Shown: positions 52,599 through 62,239, counted from the stretch's first letter. The stretch: DNA of 64,000 nucleotides from Polyangiaceae bacterium (GCA_025936115.1 JAICTZ010000004.1:124001-188000), one strand, 5' to 3'. The notes: generated by a model not told the origin, from the sequence alone. Numbers and translations are program-made.

Positions 52599-53717
52599 TC
52601 AGCCCGTGATGCCGAGCGAATCGAGGAACGCGTTGTACGCGTCGACCTTGTCGGCGCTCACGACGTCGATGCCGGAGTTGAAACGCACGGCGTCGGTCAT
52701 GTCGGGCGAGAGGATGTCGAGGGTGCGCTCCGCGCCTAGCGCCTTCATCGAGTAGAGGACGTACGGCACGAGGTAGCCCATGTAGTACTGGCGTTGCGCG
52801 TGCGTCGCCTTGATCATGCCGGACTGCATGTAGCTGAGCGTTTCGGGCTCGAAGTCGAAGCCGACGATGGCCACGTCGTCACCCGTGAGCCCAGCGGCCT
52901 CCGCGGCGCGCGCGCAGAGGTACGTCGGTGAGAACATGCTGACCATGCCGAGCACGGGCGGATCGGAGTTCTGCAAGAGATCGGTCATGTCGACCACGTC
53001 TTGCGCCTGCTCGTCATCGGTCCAGTCGGTGGTGTGCACGATGACGTTGTAGCCGGCGGCCTGTAGCGCATCGACCGCCCCCTGCGTGCGGTTGATGCCG
53101 TCGGACCACGTGGTGTCGGTGGTGCCGAGCACGATCACCGAGCCGCTACCGGGCAGCATGCCCGCGAGCGTCTCGGCGGCGGTGTGGCCCGCTTCGTAGT
53201 TGGCGGTGCCGACGTAGAGCTGGCGCTTGGACTCGGATTGGTCGCTGTCGATGGTGACGACCGGCGTACCTTGAGCCTCGAAGTTGTCGATCTCGTCGGA
53301 GAGCACTTGGGCCATCGGAGCGAGACCGAGCCCGTCGTAACCGGAGTTTTCGCGCTCCTGCAAGAGCTCGAGCTGGCTCGCGGTCTTCTCCTCCGTCGTG
53401 CCCTGCACGGGCGCGAGCACGACGCCCGATACGCCGAGCTCACCGAAGGCGCGGTTCGCGCCGACCTTCATCGGCTCCCAATAGCCGGTGAGGTCCTTCA
53501 GCACCACGCCGAGCTGGAGCTGCTTGGGCGCGGTCTTACCCATCTCGACCACGAGCGTGTTGATGGTGTCCTCGAGCTGGACGGGTTTGAACTCGCTCGC
53601 GGGGATTTCCACGCGCGTCACGGTCTTGGTTGCGGGGGCTTCGGCATTCGAGCCGCAAGCGGAGAGCGCGAGCGCGAGACCCGCCAAGTGGATACATCGG
53701 TTGAGCATTCGAGACAT
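52599..53717 (-). CDS. Type I periplasmic sugar-binding lipoprotein (Peripla_BP_4-like)
   Basis: A 372-residue lipoprotein from the ATG at 53717. The signal MSRMLNRCIHLAGLALALSAC has a lipobox (ALSAC). The mature part is a type I binding-protein fold resembling ribose/xylose binders: LGVVLKDLTGYWEPMKVGAN (about 67-86), GTPVVTIDSDQS, YVGTANYEAGHTAAETLAG and VAIVGFDFEPETLSYM. ABC importers of this family normally have permease and ATPase genes beside them; none are present. It lies 41 bases after the second binding-protein gene on the same strand and could instead be a sensor of a sugar-like ligand for the signalling operon nearby. Confidence 0.88.
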   Translation of the reverse strand: MSRMLNRCIHLAGLALALSACGSNAEAPATKTVTRVEIPASEFKPVQLEDTINTLVVEMGKTAPKQLQLGVVLKDLTGYWEPMKVGANRAFGELGVSGVVLAPVQGTTEEKTASQLELLQERENSGYDGLGLAPMAQVLSDEIDNFEAQGTPVVTIDSDQSESKRQLYVGTANYEAGHTAAETLAGMLPGSGSVIVLGTTDTTWSDGINRTQGAVDALQAAGYNVIVHTTDWTDDEQAQDVVDMTDLLQNSDPPVLGMVSMFSPTYLCARAAEAAGLTGDDVAIVGFDFEPETLSYMQSGMIKATHAQRQYYMGYLVPYVLYSMKALGAERTLDILSPDMTDAVRFNSGIDVVSADKVDAYNAFLDSLGITG

Positions 53718-53723
53718 ATTGAT

Positions 53724-53728
53724 TCCTT
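53724..53728 (-). promoter_or_regulatory. Shine-Dalgarno sequence AAGGA
   Basis: Minus-strand AAGGA, six bases before the ATG at 53717, inside GGAAGGGAAGGAATCAATATG. It decides the start of the sugar-binding-protein gene; the upstream in-frame codons up to 53828 belong to the preceding gene's 3' end. Confidence 0.65.
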
Positions 53729-53758
53729 CCCTTCTTGATTCGCGCTGGTCGGCGCGGC

Positions 53759-55174
53759 TTAAAACGACTGCGGACAGACGGGCTCGAACGTGCTCGTGAC
53801 GACGAAATCGTCGTTCGCAATCGTCCAAGTGTCGAAGACGGTATGTTGGGCAGCGCCGTACACGTCGAAGTCGTATTCGGCGGCCGCGCCGACGTAACGC
53901 ACGTCGGTGCCGAGCCGCACTTCGGTAAAGGGCTCCCTCAAATCGTTCCAGCGCACCGGCTGTGCGTCGGGCTCGCCGAGCTCGCGGATATCCGCTTGCA
54001 GCTGGCGCGTGCTCGGCAGGTCGTGATCTTCGGCGACGCCCTTGCTCAAGCCGAGCGCGAGCAACACGACGGCGTCGTAGTAGTAATTCGAGGCGGCGAA
54101 GGGCCGATCGCCTTGCCAGTAGTCGGCAAAGTGCGCGCTGAAGGCACTCGCGTTGGCGTGCGTACAGCGAAGTTCGTCACTGCCGGGCTCGCTCGCGGGC
54201 GCGGCGGGAAGGCTCGGGGCACCGCCCGCACCCGTGTCCGCCGCGGCGCGCGCGGGGGCGCTCGCCGGCATGAGCGGGGCGCATTCACTGGGCAAGCTGC
54301 CCGAGGGCGAGAGGCCGTGCACGCCGTCGAGCACGCCGAACGGGATGTTCTCGAGGAACACGTCGGCGCGCAGCAGCGGACTCAGGTACCAGCCGCCGCG
54401 CCGGCCGCCGACCGTCCACTCCGTCACGATCGTGGCGGCGGACTCCGGCTCGACCGTGAGCAGCGTCTCGTCCGCGCCGAAATCGAAGACGCGATCGAGC
54501 TCATGCACGTACGAGGAAGCGCCGACCGCGACGGTGACCGACGGCAGCGGCGTGCCGCCGACCGCGGTGATGTGGCCCAAAAAGTCGCTCGCGAGGCTCG
54601 AGTCGTAGTCGTCGGCGGCGACCAGCGCGTTCACCTTGACGCCGCCATCACGCACGACTTGCTTGCCCATCGCGCAGCCGAGCGAATTCGTCGTCGGCGC
54701 GAGGCGAATCCAGCCGCCGTGGCTGCCGGGATGCTCGATCGAGGGCGCCGCGAAGCCCGGCAGAATCTCGAGGATGTCGAGCCCCTTCACGTCCGGAACG
54801 ATTTGGGTGGCAAGCTCCGTCTCTTCGGGACCAATCAGGTACTTGACCTGATCGGTGTAGAGCAGCTGCAAGAGCTGCTCGAGTCCGCGCTGCGAGCCCG
54901 AGTTGCTGTCGCGCGTGACGAGGCGAAGCTTTTGGCCGGCGACGCCGCCCGCCTCGTTCACGTCGTGAACTGCGAGCAAGAGCGCCTGCTCCATGTTGCG
55001 GCCGAGCGCGGCTTCCTTGCCGGTGAAGGGCAAGAGCGCACCAACGGCGATGGTGTCCGCCGTCGACTCCTCTTTGGCGGGCGCGCATGCGCCCGTGAGG
55101 AACGCGAGCGCGCAGGCGGCCGCCGTGACCCTGGTGCGAGATTGCACGCACTTTCGTACGGCGCGAACGAACAC
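53759..55174 (-). CDS. LivJ-like type I substrate-binding lipoprotein (Peripla_BP_6)
   Basis: A 471-residue lipoprotein if started at the GTG at 55174; a GTG at 55147 is equally possible. The signal (VTAAACALAFLTGAC) has a lipobox (LTGAC). The fold is that of branched-chain amino acid/urea binders: IAVGALLPFTGKEAALGRNM, ALLLAVHDVNEAGGVAGQKL, RLVTRDSNSGSQRG, and LRLAP-like IRLAPTTNSLG. A Pro/Ala-rich insert lies near residues 315-345 (ASAPARAAADTGAGGAPSL). No permease or ATPase gene adjoins. The open frame extends far upstream into the TonB-receptor gene and that part is not coding. It shares a strand with the sugar-binding protein and the receptor. Confidence 0.85.
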   Translation of the reverse strand: MFVRAVRKCVQSRTRVTAAACALAFLTGACAPAKEESTADTIAVGALLPFTGKEAALGRNMEQALLLAVHDVNEAGGVAGQKLRLVTRDSNSGSQRGLEQLLQLLYTDQVKYLIGPEETELATQIVPDVKGLDILEILPGFAAPSIEHPGSHGGWIRLAPTTNSLGCAMGKQVVRDGGVKVNALVAADDYDSSLASDFLGHITAVGGTPLPSVTVAVGASSYVHELDRVFDFGADETLLTVEPESAATIVTEWTVGGRRGGWYLSPLLRADVFLENIPFGVLDGVHGLSPSGSLPSECAPLMPASAPARAAADTGAGGAPSLPAAPASEPGSDELRCTHANASAFSAHFADYWQGDRPFAASNYYYDAVVLLALGLSKGVAEDHDLPSTRQLQADIRELGEPDAQPVRWNDLREPFTEVRLGTDVRYVGAAAEYDFDVYGAAQHTVFDTWTIANDDFVVTSTFEPVCPQSF

Positions 55175-55290
55175 CGAGTTAAGTACGAAAGCGCCGAGCT
55201 GGACCATTTCACCGCTGTCTGGAGCGCGCACGGCGACCCTCGATGTAGCGTCGTCTGCACACTCCGCCGCACGGCTACGACCTACACGCA

Positions 55291-57426
55291 TCAATACGAG
55301 TGCTCGATTTCGAGGAAGAGTTCGGCGGGCGCGAGCGGGTACTCGAAGCCAGAAAAGCCGGGATCGGGGCCCCGCGCGACGAGCAGGTTGCGCGAGCGGA
55401 GCGCGAAGCGGGACTCCTGGCCCGGCACGATGTACACGGCGCGCGTCGAGAGCGACACGTCGAGCATGAAATAGCTCGGCAGCGAGAACGGCTGACCACG
55501 TTCGACGACACTCACGTCCGCGGCGCGCCGCGGGGCGACCCACATGCCCTCCGCGCCGAGCTGAAGCGGAAAACGCGGGGGCGACGGCACCGCGAACACG
55601 GCGCCGCCACGCGCGATCCACGGAGGATAGACGGGGTTCTTCGTGCCGACCAGATCGGCGACGTAGCCTTCTTGGCCGAGATCGCGCGTCGAGTACACGA
55701 GATCGAACGAGCCGTAGAAGTGATAGTCCTCGTCGTGCGATAGGTCGGCGCGCGTCTCCCAGGACAGCGAATTCTGGCTGGCGACGTTGCGGGCGGTCAG
55801 GTTGCTGCCTTCGGGCGTAAACTCGGCCTTTTGCAGGAGCCAGTTGTACGACACCGAGGACGTGACGCCGAAGTAGCGGGTCGGCTTGAACGAGAGCTGA
55901 TATTCGAGCGTGCGAATCAGCTGGGGCTTCAAGTGCGGATTGCCGATGACGTCGCCGAGACGGAGCGGCTGGGCGTAGAGCAAGTACGGCGACGGCGCCT
56001 TGAACGCCGTGCCGTAGAGTAGCTTCGAGACCAAGGCCTTCGACCAGCGCGAGATCGCGCCCACGCGCCCGGTGAACTGCCCGCCGTACTGGCTGTGATG
56101 ATCGTAGCGCACGCCGCCGTTCAGCTTCAGCCAGGGATCGAACAGGCGGTAGCTCGCGTTGGCGTAGGCGCCCACGTCGACCAAATTCATGCTCGGATTG
56201 TCGGGGCGCGACGACGGGACGGGGATGCCCGTCGAGCGCTCGATGCGCTCGGGCGCTTCGAGACTCTCGCGGTCGAAGATGCTCTCGACGCCGGCCACGG
56301 CGTTCGCGCCTTTGAAGGGCGTGAGTCGCGCCTCGAGCGTACCGTCGACGCCGTGATAGGACGAGTGGCGCTCTACGTAGTAGAGGTCGCTCGCCACGTC
56401 GATGGTGTCCGCCGGCAGCACGCCGCCCTGGAAGTAGGTGCCCGAGAGCGCGATGTCCAAGCCCGGCGCCGCGTGCACGAGCGAGTCGAGATTCAGGCGA
56501 AATTGGCCGAGCGAAACGACCGTCCCACGCTGCCGGCCCTGCGCGTCGACCTCGTTCGTGAGCTGCGCCCAGCTCGCGAAATCACCGCCGCGCTTGATGC
56601 CCGAAGCGTAGGCGCTCACGCTGATTTCCGCCGTGTCGGGCACGCGGTACCCGACGCGCCCTTGCAGCACGAGCGAGCGGCGCTCGAGGTTCTGCGTCGT
56701 CCTGCGTGTGCCGATGTCGTCCGGCAAGCGCGGCGCGGGTGACTCCGCGGGCAACATGAGCCCGGTGCGATCGGTCGCTTCGCCCGCCGCGCCGAGCATG
56801 AAATCGAAGTGCCCGAGCTTGGTCCCACCGACTACGTCGAAGCGGCCGCCGGGGTTCGTCTCGCTGACGCCGAGCGCGACCTTGGCGCGCACTTTCGGCA
56901 CGTCTTCGGGCTTGAGCGTGATGATGTTGACGACGCCGAGGAACGCGTCGGCGCCGTACAGCGCAGACACCGGGCCGCGGATGATTTCGATTTGCGCAAT
57001 CGATTCGAGCGGCACGAGCTCGACGCCGAGCCAGTTGCCGGAGGTCGAGCGGTACGCGACCGAGCGACCGTCGATCATGACCTTGATCATGCCGCTCTCG
57101 GAGCCGACACCGCCCGTCATGCCCCGTACACCCGCGTTCGGCAGGATGTGATCGTCTACGAGGTAGAAACCCACCGTGTGCTGTAGGATCTCGGCGACGC
57201 TCTGATAGCCCCAGCGCTGGATGTCGGCGCGTGTCACCACGGTGATCACAGCCGGCGCGTCGTCGATGCTTTCCGCGGTCTTCGTCGCCGTCGAGACCTG
57301 GACGTTCAAGAGCTTCACGAGATCGAGATCCTCGACGCCTTCGACGGCCTGTGGCTCTTTGGCCCACGCGTAGCCCGTGCTCGCGAGCACTGCCAAGAAC
57401 AGTCCGACGCTCCCGAGACTACGCAT
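55291..57426 (-). CDS. TonB-dependent outer-membrane receptor
   Basis: A 711-residue protein starting at the ATG at 57426 with a normal signal (SVGLFLAVLASTGYAWA). The plug domain (about 40-190) has LDLVKLLNVQVSTATKTAES, DAPAVITVVTRADIQRWGYQ and VIDGRS-like MIDGRSVAYRSTSG. The C-terminal barrel ends in an aromatic residue (LEIEHSY), as outer-membrane barrels do. It most resembles the TonB receptors that sit beside periplasmic signalling proteins in many Gram-negatives. Ligand unknown. It lies 116 bases upstream of the LivJ-like gene on the same strand, and is divergent from the operon that encodes the sensor kinase, 210 bases away. Confidence 0.92.
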   Translation of the reverse strand: MRSLGSVGLFLAVLASTGYAWAKEPQAVEGVEDLDLVKLLNVQVSTATKTAESIDDAPAVITVVTRADIQRWGYQSVAEILQHTVGFYLVDDHILPNAGVRGMTGGVGSESGMIKVMIDGRSVAYRSTSGNWLGVELVPLESIAQIEIIRGPVSALYGADAFLGVVNIITLKPEDVPKVRAKVALGVSETNPGGRFDVVGGTKLGHFDFMLGAAGEATDRTGLMLPAESPAPRLPDDIGTRRTTQNLERRSLVLQGRVGYRVPDTAEISVSAYASGIKRGGDFASWAQLTNEVDAQGRQRGTVVSLGQFRLNLDSLVHAAPGLDIALSGTYFQGGVLPADTIDVASDLYYVERHSSYHGVDGTLEARLTPFKGANAVAGVESIFDRESLEAPERIERSTGIPVPSSRPDNPSMNLVDVGAYANASYRLFDPWLKLNGGVRYDHHSQYGGQFTGRVGAISRWSKALVSKLLYGTAFKAPSPYLLYAQPLRLGDVIGNPHLKPQLIRTLEYQLSFKPTRYFGVTSSVSYNWLLQKAEFTPEGSNLTARNVASQNSLSWETRADLSHDEDYHFYGSFDLVYSTRDLGQEGYVADLVGTKNPVYPPWIARGGAVFAVPSPPRFPLQLGAEGMWVAPRRAADVSVVERGQPFSLPSYFMLDVSLSTRAVYIVPGQESRFALRSRNLLVARGPDPGFSGFEYPLAPAELFLEIEHSY

Positions 57427-57636
57427 CACCGTAGTCCGATGGGTCGGGGACTGTCGCTGAGGACGGCACGCGGGCCGGGCGAGATCGACGCTTTCATCCC
57501 AAGCCAACCTACGGTCGGCTGCGCCGGAACTTCATGGCTTATGCCGTAACAATTTTGACCGTTGAATTGTTCGCGGCATCCGCGACCAAAGCGTCCGACG
57601 CCGCGACTCGTCCCCGAGTGAGCCCGCGCGACACCG

Positions 57637-58338
57637 ATGAGCCTACCTAAGCCCACTCTCATGCTCGAAGCGTTCGCGCTCGCACTCGTGAGCGAGCTCG
57701 TGAGTCGCACGGCCAGCGCGGGCGCAGGCAAACTCCTCGTATTTCTGCACGTCGCGCTCAAGCAGCGCGCGTTCGAGAGCGAGCTGCAAGCGGCGATGCC
57801 CGGCGTCGAAGTACGCGCGGTCGGACGCCTCGCCGATTTCGAGCGCGCGCTCGGCGACGGTGCCGACGCCGTGCTCAGCCTGCCGCCGCTTTTGACCGCA
57901 CACGGTCTCACACCGAAGCTCCAGGGCCTACACGGCGGTTCTTCCGACGAAAAGTATTCGCTCGTCGGCGCCGGCACGACCCCCGACCCCGCGCGCGTGG
58001 CGGCGGTCGGCGCGCTCGACTTGCTCGGCCGTGAAGGCACGAACGCCTTCGTTTACGGGCTCCTCGGCTCGCGCCCGAAAGTCGAACGCGTTACGAAATT
58101 CGAGGATCTCTTGCCACTACTCCAAATGCAGAAGGTGGATGCTATCGTGTTACCGACTCGGCTTCTCCCCGAGCTCCAGGAGGCCAGCAGGCTTCAGCTC
58201 GCCCCGCGTGAGCTCACGAAGCTCGTGAAGCTGCCTGCCGTCGCGAGCGTCGGAACCGCGGGCGGGGACGTGATCGCGGCGATCACGCACCTCGGCGGCA
58301 AGGTCACGAAGACGCTGGGGGTAGACGCATGGCGCTGA
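57637..58338 (+). CDS. Periplasmic-binding-protein-like protein (PhnD-type fold likely)
   Basis: A 233-residue protein, first gene of the signalling operon. The N-terminus (EAFALALVSELVSRTASA) can act as a signal peptide, though it is weakly hydrophobic; an ATG at 57661 may be the true start. The rest alternates short strands and helices: KLLVFLHVALKQRAFESEL, ADAVLSLPPLLTAHGL, TNAFVYGLLGSRPKVERV, KFEDLLPLLQMQKVDAIVLP and LTKLVKLPAVASVGTAGGDV. This resembles the PhnD/type II binding-protein group, which in two-component operons serves as a soluble ligand sensor. The stop overlaps the next gene by 10 nt. Confidence 0.65.
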   Translation: MSLPKPTLMLEAFALALVSELVSRTASAGAGKLLVFLHVALKQRAFESELQAAMPGVEVRAVGRLADFERALGDGADAVLSLPPLLTAHGLTPKLQGLHGGSSDEKYSLVGAGTTPDPARVAAVGALDLLGREGTNAFVYGLLGSRPKVERVTKFEDLLPLLQMQKVDAIVLPTRLLPELQEASRLQLAPRELTKLVKLPAVASVGTAGGDVIAAITHLGGKVTKTLGVDAWR

Positions 58339-59354
58339 ATCGCAGAACGTTCTTGCTGGCCCTGCCGCTGCTCACGGCCGCCGGCGCGTGCGGCACGGGG
58401 CCGCAGCGTCTCGCGCCGCACACGAACACGCCTGACCGGCTGCGCGGCGTGGCGGCGCCCGGCAAGCCGACCGTACTCGTCTGCATGCCCGACACGAAGC
58501 AGACGCGTGAAGTCTACAGTGGGATAGCGGACGAGCTTTCCGGACATTTCGCGCTCGCGCTCGTCGAGATGCGCGGAGCGCACGACAGCGTGGCGATCGA
58601 AGAAGCCGTGCGGCGCGAGCGCCCGGCGTGCGTCGTGCTCATGAACAATCCGACCGTGCTCGCCTACGCGCGCTATCAAGCCCGCACGCGCCTTGCGAGC
58701 TACGCGCCCGCCATCGTGGTCATGACGTCGTTTCTCGACCGGCGTCCGACCGCCATCGCGGACGCGACCGGCATCAGCTACGAGGTGCCGCTCATCACGG
58801 TCGTGACGAACCTGCGCAAGCTGATGTCGTCGCCGGTCGAGCGCGTGGGCGTGATCCGCCGCACGCCGCTGCACGAGTTCGTCGCGCGCCAGGCCGCGCT
58901 CGCGCGCCGCGAACAAATCGGAGTCGTCGAGCAGCCCGTGAGCCTCGAGCCGAACGCGGCCGAGCTCAAGTACGCCTTGCGCGAGCTCAAGCAGCGCTGC
59001 GACGCCATCTGGATCTTGAACGACGATCGTTTGCTCTCCGAGCGACTGATCACCGACGGCTGGCTGCCGGGACTCAACGAGCGGCCCTACAAGCCGGCCA
59101 TCGTCGGCGCAGGCTCCCTCGTCTCGCCGGGACAGTCGTTCGGCACCTTCGCCGTGCTGCCCGATCACACGGCGCTCGGCGTTCAGACCGCCAATCGCGT
59201 CTTCGATCTCGCGGACGCGGACTTCCGGCTCGAACCCGGCGACGACGTCGATCTACCGCTCTCCACGACCACCACCGTCGATCTCGTGCAAGCGCGCGAA
59301 CGGTTCGCGCTGCGGCAAGACGCGCTCGAGCAGGTCGATCACATCCTCGAATGA
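58329..59354 (+). CDS. Tat-type substrate-binding lipoprotein (ABC_sub_bind family)
   Basis: A 341-residue protein whose signal holds a twin-arginine motif (NRRTFLLALPLL) and a lipobox (TAAGAC, C21), so it should be exported folded and lipid-anchored. The mature domain is a type I binding fold of the ABC_sub_bind group: TVLVCMPDTKQTREVYSGIA, CVVLMNNPTVLAYARYQART, RVGVIRRTPLHEFVARQAAL and CDAIWILNDDRLLSERLITD. Such proteins often appear with sensor kinases rather than transporters. It overlaps the preceding gene and is followed after three bases by the kinase gene, which makes it the best candidate for the kinase's input partner. Confidence 0.85.
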   Translation: MALNRRTFLLALPLLTAAGACGTGPQRLAPHTNTPDRLRGVAAPGKPTVLVCMPDTKQTREVYSGIADELSGHFALALVEMRGAHDSVAIEEAVRRERPACVVLMNNPTVLAYARYQARTRLASYAPAIVVMTSFLDRRPTAIADATGISYEVPLITVVTNLRKLMSSPVERVGVIRRTPLHEFVARQAALARREQIGVVEQPVSLEPNAAELKYALRELKQRCDAIWILNDDRLLSERLITDGWLPGLNERPYKPAIVGAGSLVSPGQSFGTFAVLPDHTALGVQTANRVFDLADADFRLEPGDDVDLPLSTTTTVDLVQARERFALRQDALEQVDHILE

Positions 59355-59357
59355 GCG

Positions 59358-61715
59358 ATGAATAAACCCGTCGGCACGCCAGTCGCGCCCAGGCACAAGA
59401 AGAGCCTGCGGTACAAGTTCATCCGCACGCTATTGCTCGTCGCCGGCATCATCGGCCTGTCGACGCTCGGCATCGTGGGAGTGATGAGCGCGCAAGCCTC
59501 CGCCGAGCACCTCAAGAGCGTACAGAAGTACATCGAGGAAGGCATCGCCAGCAAAGGCAAGGTGCTGACCGAGAACCACGCGCTCGCCCTGCGCGGTCTC
59601 ACGCTCGACAACGCCTTCCTCGACATGCAGCGCCTCATCGAGCGTGCGATCAAGGACGACGACGATCTCGTGTTCGGCGTCTACGTCAGCGCAGAACGCG
59701 AGACCCTCGCGCTCGCGCGCCGTCCCTTCCACGCGAGCGACACGACACCGGAACGCGACGCTTGGCGCTCGCTCGGCCTCAAACCCGAAGAGCTCGGCGT
59801 CAGATCGGCGCGCATCGAGCACACGCACCGCTTCGGCCAAGACTTGCTCGAGGTCGCGGCGCCGGTTTTGGGCGAAGACGGCGAAATGCTCGGCACCGTG
59901 CGCTACGGGCTCTCGACCAAGCGTATGCAGGACGCGCTCAACGCGGCGCAAGTCGACTCGTCCGCGCGCCTCAAGCGCTCATTCTGGCTGATTGGACTAC
60001 TCGTGGGCCTCGCCGTGGCCGGTGGCGTATTCTTGAGCCGCCTGCAAGCCGTCAAGATCACGCAGCCCATCGGCGCCCTCACGCGCGCGGCCGAGCTCTT
60101 CGCCGCCGGGCACCGGGACGTGCGCGTGAGCATCGAATCCGAAGACGAGCTCGAGCTGCTCGGCGCCTCCTTCAACCGCATGGTCGAAGACCTCGGCACC
60201 TCCTACAAGAACCTCGAGGAGATGAACCGCACCCTCGAACAAAAGGTCGCCGCCCGCACGTTCGAGCTCGCGGACAAGAACCGCGACATGCGGCTCGTGC
60301 TCGACAACATCGATCAGGGTTTCGTCACGCTCTCGCCGGACGGAGTGATGGCGCTCGAGCGTTCGCGTCAAGTCGGCGCCTGGTTCGGCGAAAGCGAAGG
60401 CCAGGTTCCGTTCTGGCACTACCTCGCGCACACGAGCCCGGATTTTGCGGCGGGGTTCGAGCTCGCCTGGTCGCAAATCGCCGAAGATTTCCTGCCGCTC
60501 AGCGTCTGCCTCGAGCAATTGCCGAGCCGCCTCACGCGGGGCGAGCGCACCTGGAGCTTCCGTTATCTACCGTTCTTCCGCAACGACGAGCTCGAGGGCG
60601 TGCTCGTCGCCGTCGCCGACATCACCGAACGGCTCGCGCGCGAACGCGAGGACGCCGAGCACAGCGACCTGATGCAAGCGTTTCGGCACTTCGTGCAGGA
60701 TCGCACGGGGTTCGAGGTGTTCCTCGCCGAGTCATCGGAGCTCGTGGCGTCGATTTGCGAGCAAAAGCTCGAGCACGACCCGATTCGGCTCAAGCGCGCC
60801 CTGCACACGCTCAAGGGTACGAGCGGCTCGATGGGGCTCTCCACCATCGCCGAGACGTGTCATCAAGCCGAATCCGAGCTCGTCGAGAGCGACACCGTCT
60901 CGCCCGAGCTCGTGAGAGCGCTAGGCACGCGCTGGCAGACGCTCGTCGAGCGTCTCACGAGTTCCGGCCTGCGCCGCGCGCGCATGGTCGAAGTCCCGGA
61001 GAAGGAGTACGGCGAGCTCATCTCGCTCGTTTCGAACGGCACCGCGTCGCGCAAGGACATCGCGCTCAGGCTCGCGGCCTTCCAAGCCGAACCCGTCGAA
61101 AAGGCGTTTCGGCGCCTCGGCGAGCAGGCAATCGCGCTCGGGCGCCGCTTCGGCAAAGGCGACCTGCGCGTGGTGATCGACCCGGGCGGCGTGCGTCTCG
61201 ACTACGAGCGCTTCGGCGGCTTCTTCAGCGAGCTCGTGCACGTCGTGCGCAATGCCGTGGACCACGGCATCGAGGCGCCGGAAGAGCGCGCCGCGTCCGG
61301 TAAGCCGCGTGAAGGCACGCTCAAGCTCAGCGCAGCACTCGCTCAGGGCGAGCTCCGCATCGAGCTCGCCGACGACGGCGCCGGCATCGATTGGGACGGC
61401 ATCCGCCGCGCCGCCGCAGCGCACGGCTTGCCGCATCGCACGGACGCCGAGCTCCTCGACGCGCTCTGCTCCGACGGCGTCACCACGCGCGCCGAGGTGA
61501 CCACCGTCTCGGGCCGCGGCGTCGGCATGGCCGCGCTCCGGCAACGCGTGCTCGCGCTCCACGGTACGCTCGCCGTGAGTAGCGTTCAGGGTCGCGGCAC
61601 GACCTGGACACTGCGCTTCCCGGCGGGCGAGCGGGAGGCGTTCGGCATGCAGAGCGGCATCTTTGCGCCGCGCTTGGTGGCGGCGGGTCTCGTCGCGAAA
61701 GCGGAGCGAGGTTGA
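59358..61715 (+). CDS. Membrane-bound CheA-like histidine kinase with HAMP, PAS and HPt domains
   Basis: A 785-residue protein. TM1 (about 21-45) and TM2 (about 208-226) enclose a Cache-like periplasmic sensor of about 160 residues. Then come HAMP (230-280), a coiled coil, a PAS-like domain (about 311-430), and an HPt domain with phosphorylatable His483 in LKRALHTLKGTSGSMGL. The catalytic domain shows N-box LVHVVRNAVDHGIEAPEER (about 625), G1 DDGAGIDWDGI and G2 GRGVGMAALRQRV. There is no DHp H-box, so this works like CheA: HPt receives the phosphate from the ATPase domain. No CheW-like domain is present, and the region before the catalytic domain differs from CheA P3. The stop shares a base with the next start. 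Confidence 0.92.
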   Translation: MNKPVGTPVAPRHKKSLRYKFIRTLLLVAGIIGLSTLGIVGVMSAQASAEHLKSVQKYIEEGIASKGKVLTENHALALRGLTLDNAFLDMQRLIERAIKDDDDLVFGVYVSAERETLALARRPFHASDTTPERDAWRSLGLKPEELGVRSARIEHTHRFGQDLLEVAAPVLGEDGEMLGTVRYGLSTKRMQDALNAAQVDSSARLKRSFWLIGLLVGLAVAGGVFLSRLQAVKITQPIGALTRAAELFAAGHRDVRVSIESEDELELLGASFNRMVEDLGTSYKNLEEMNRTLEQKVAARTFELADKNRDMRLVLDNIDQGFVTLSPDGVMALERSRQVGAWFGESEGQVPFWHYLAHTSPDFAAGFELAWSQIAEDFLPLSVCLEQLPSRLTRGERTWSFRYLPFFRNDELEGVLVAVADITERLAREREDAEHSDLMQAFRHFVQDRTGFEVFLAESSELVASICEQKLEHDPIRLKRALHTLKGTSGSMGLSTIAETCHQAESELVESDTVSPELVRALGTRWQTLVERLTSSGLRRARMVEVPEKEYGELISLVSNGTASRKDIALRLAAFQAEPVEKAFRRLGEQAIALGRRFGKGDLRVVIDPGGVRLDYERFGGFFSELVHVVRNAVDHGIEAPEERAASGKPREGTLKLSAALAQGELRIELADDGAGIDWDGIRRAAAAHGLPHRTDAELLDALCSDGVTTRAEVTTVSGRGVGMAALRQRVLALHGTLAVSSVQGRGTTWTLRFPAGEREAFGMQSGIFAPRLVAAGLVAKAERG

Positions 61716-62239
61716 TGGCTCCGCAAGACGGTCGCGCCGTCCTCGAGACGATGATTCAGAGCTCGACGGTCGATCTCTTCCATGCCGCGGGCATCGCCGT
61801 CGCTCCGCTGCCCTCGACCCGTGTCGACCCGAGCGCGATCACGAGCCGCGCGCTGATGGCGACCATCAGCTTCAACGGCAACGGCATGGCGGGCACACTC
61901 GGCATGCTCGTGCCGGCAGGCGCGTTCGAGCTCGTGAAGCAGGATCCGCTGCGACCGTTCACCGGTGCCGCCTGGGTGCAGGACAGCGTCAATCAGCTGC
62001 TCGGCCGTATCAAGGCGCGCCTGCTCCAATTCCAGGTGACGCTGCAGATGGGGCTGCCGATGAAGCTCGACGAAACCGGGCTCAAACAGCTGGTCAAGGG
62101 GGGCATCCTCGCCACGTACCGATTCCGCACGTTGCGCGGTGAAATCGCGGTCACGCTGAGCGGCAAGGTCGACTACTCCAAACTCAATTATTCGAACCAA
62201 ACGAGCTTCGCGAGCGAGGGCGACATCATCATCTTCTGA
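61715..62239 (+). CDS. CheX/CheC-like phosphatase candidate
   Basis: A 174-residue soluble protein starting at the ATG at 61715 (TGATG overlap with the kinase stop). The central helix AAWVQDSVNQLLGRIKARLL carries an acidic-x-x-Asn pair (D-S-V-N) like the E-x2-N signature by which CheX and CheC dephosphorylate CheY~P. Flanking strands (MATISFNGNGMAGTLGMLVP) fit the CheX fold. Only one such helix is clear. In the operon its natural substrate would be the CheY-like regulator encoded next. Phosphatase activity is inferred from motif and context. Confidence 0.75.
   Translation: MAPQDGRAVLETMIQSSTVDLFHAAGIAVAPLPSTRVDPSAITSRALMATISFNGNGMAGTLGMLVPAGAFELVKQDPLRPFTGAAWVQDSVNQLLGRIKARLLQFQVTLQMGLPMKLDETGLKQLVKGGILATYRFRTLRGEIAVTLSGKVDYSKLNYSNQTSFASEGDIIIF

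Noticed and set aside
55175..55621. Upstream extension of the LivJ-like gene into the TonB-receptor gene
   Set aside because: The extension lies in the wrong frame of the receptor gene and would place the signal peptide 150 residues into the protein.
52599..57426. ABC importer operon
   Set aside because: Two binding proteins and a TonB receptor are there, but no permease or ATPase gene; a transport operon cannot be supported.
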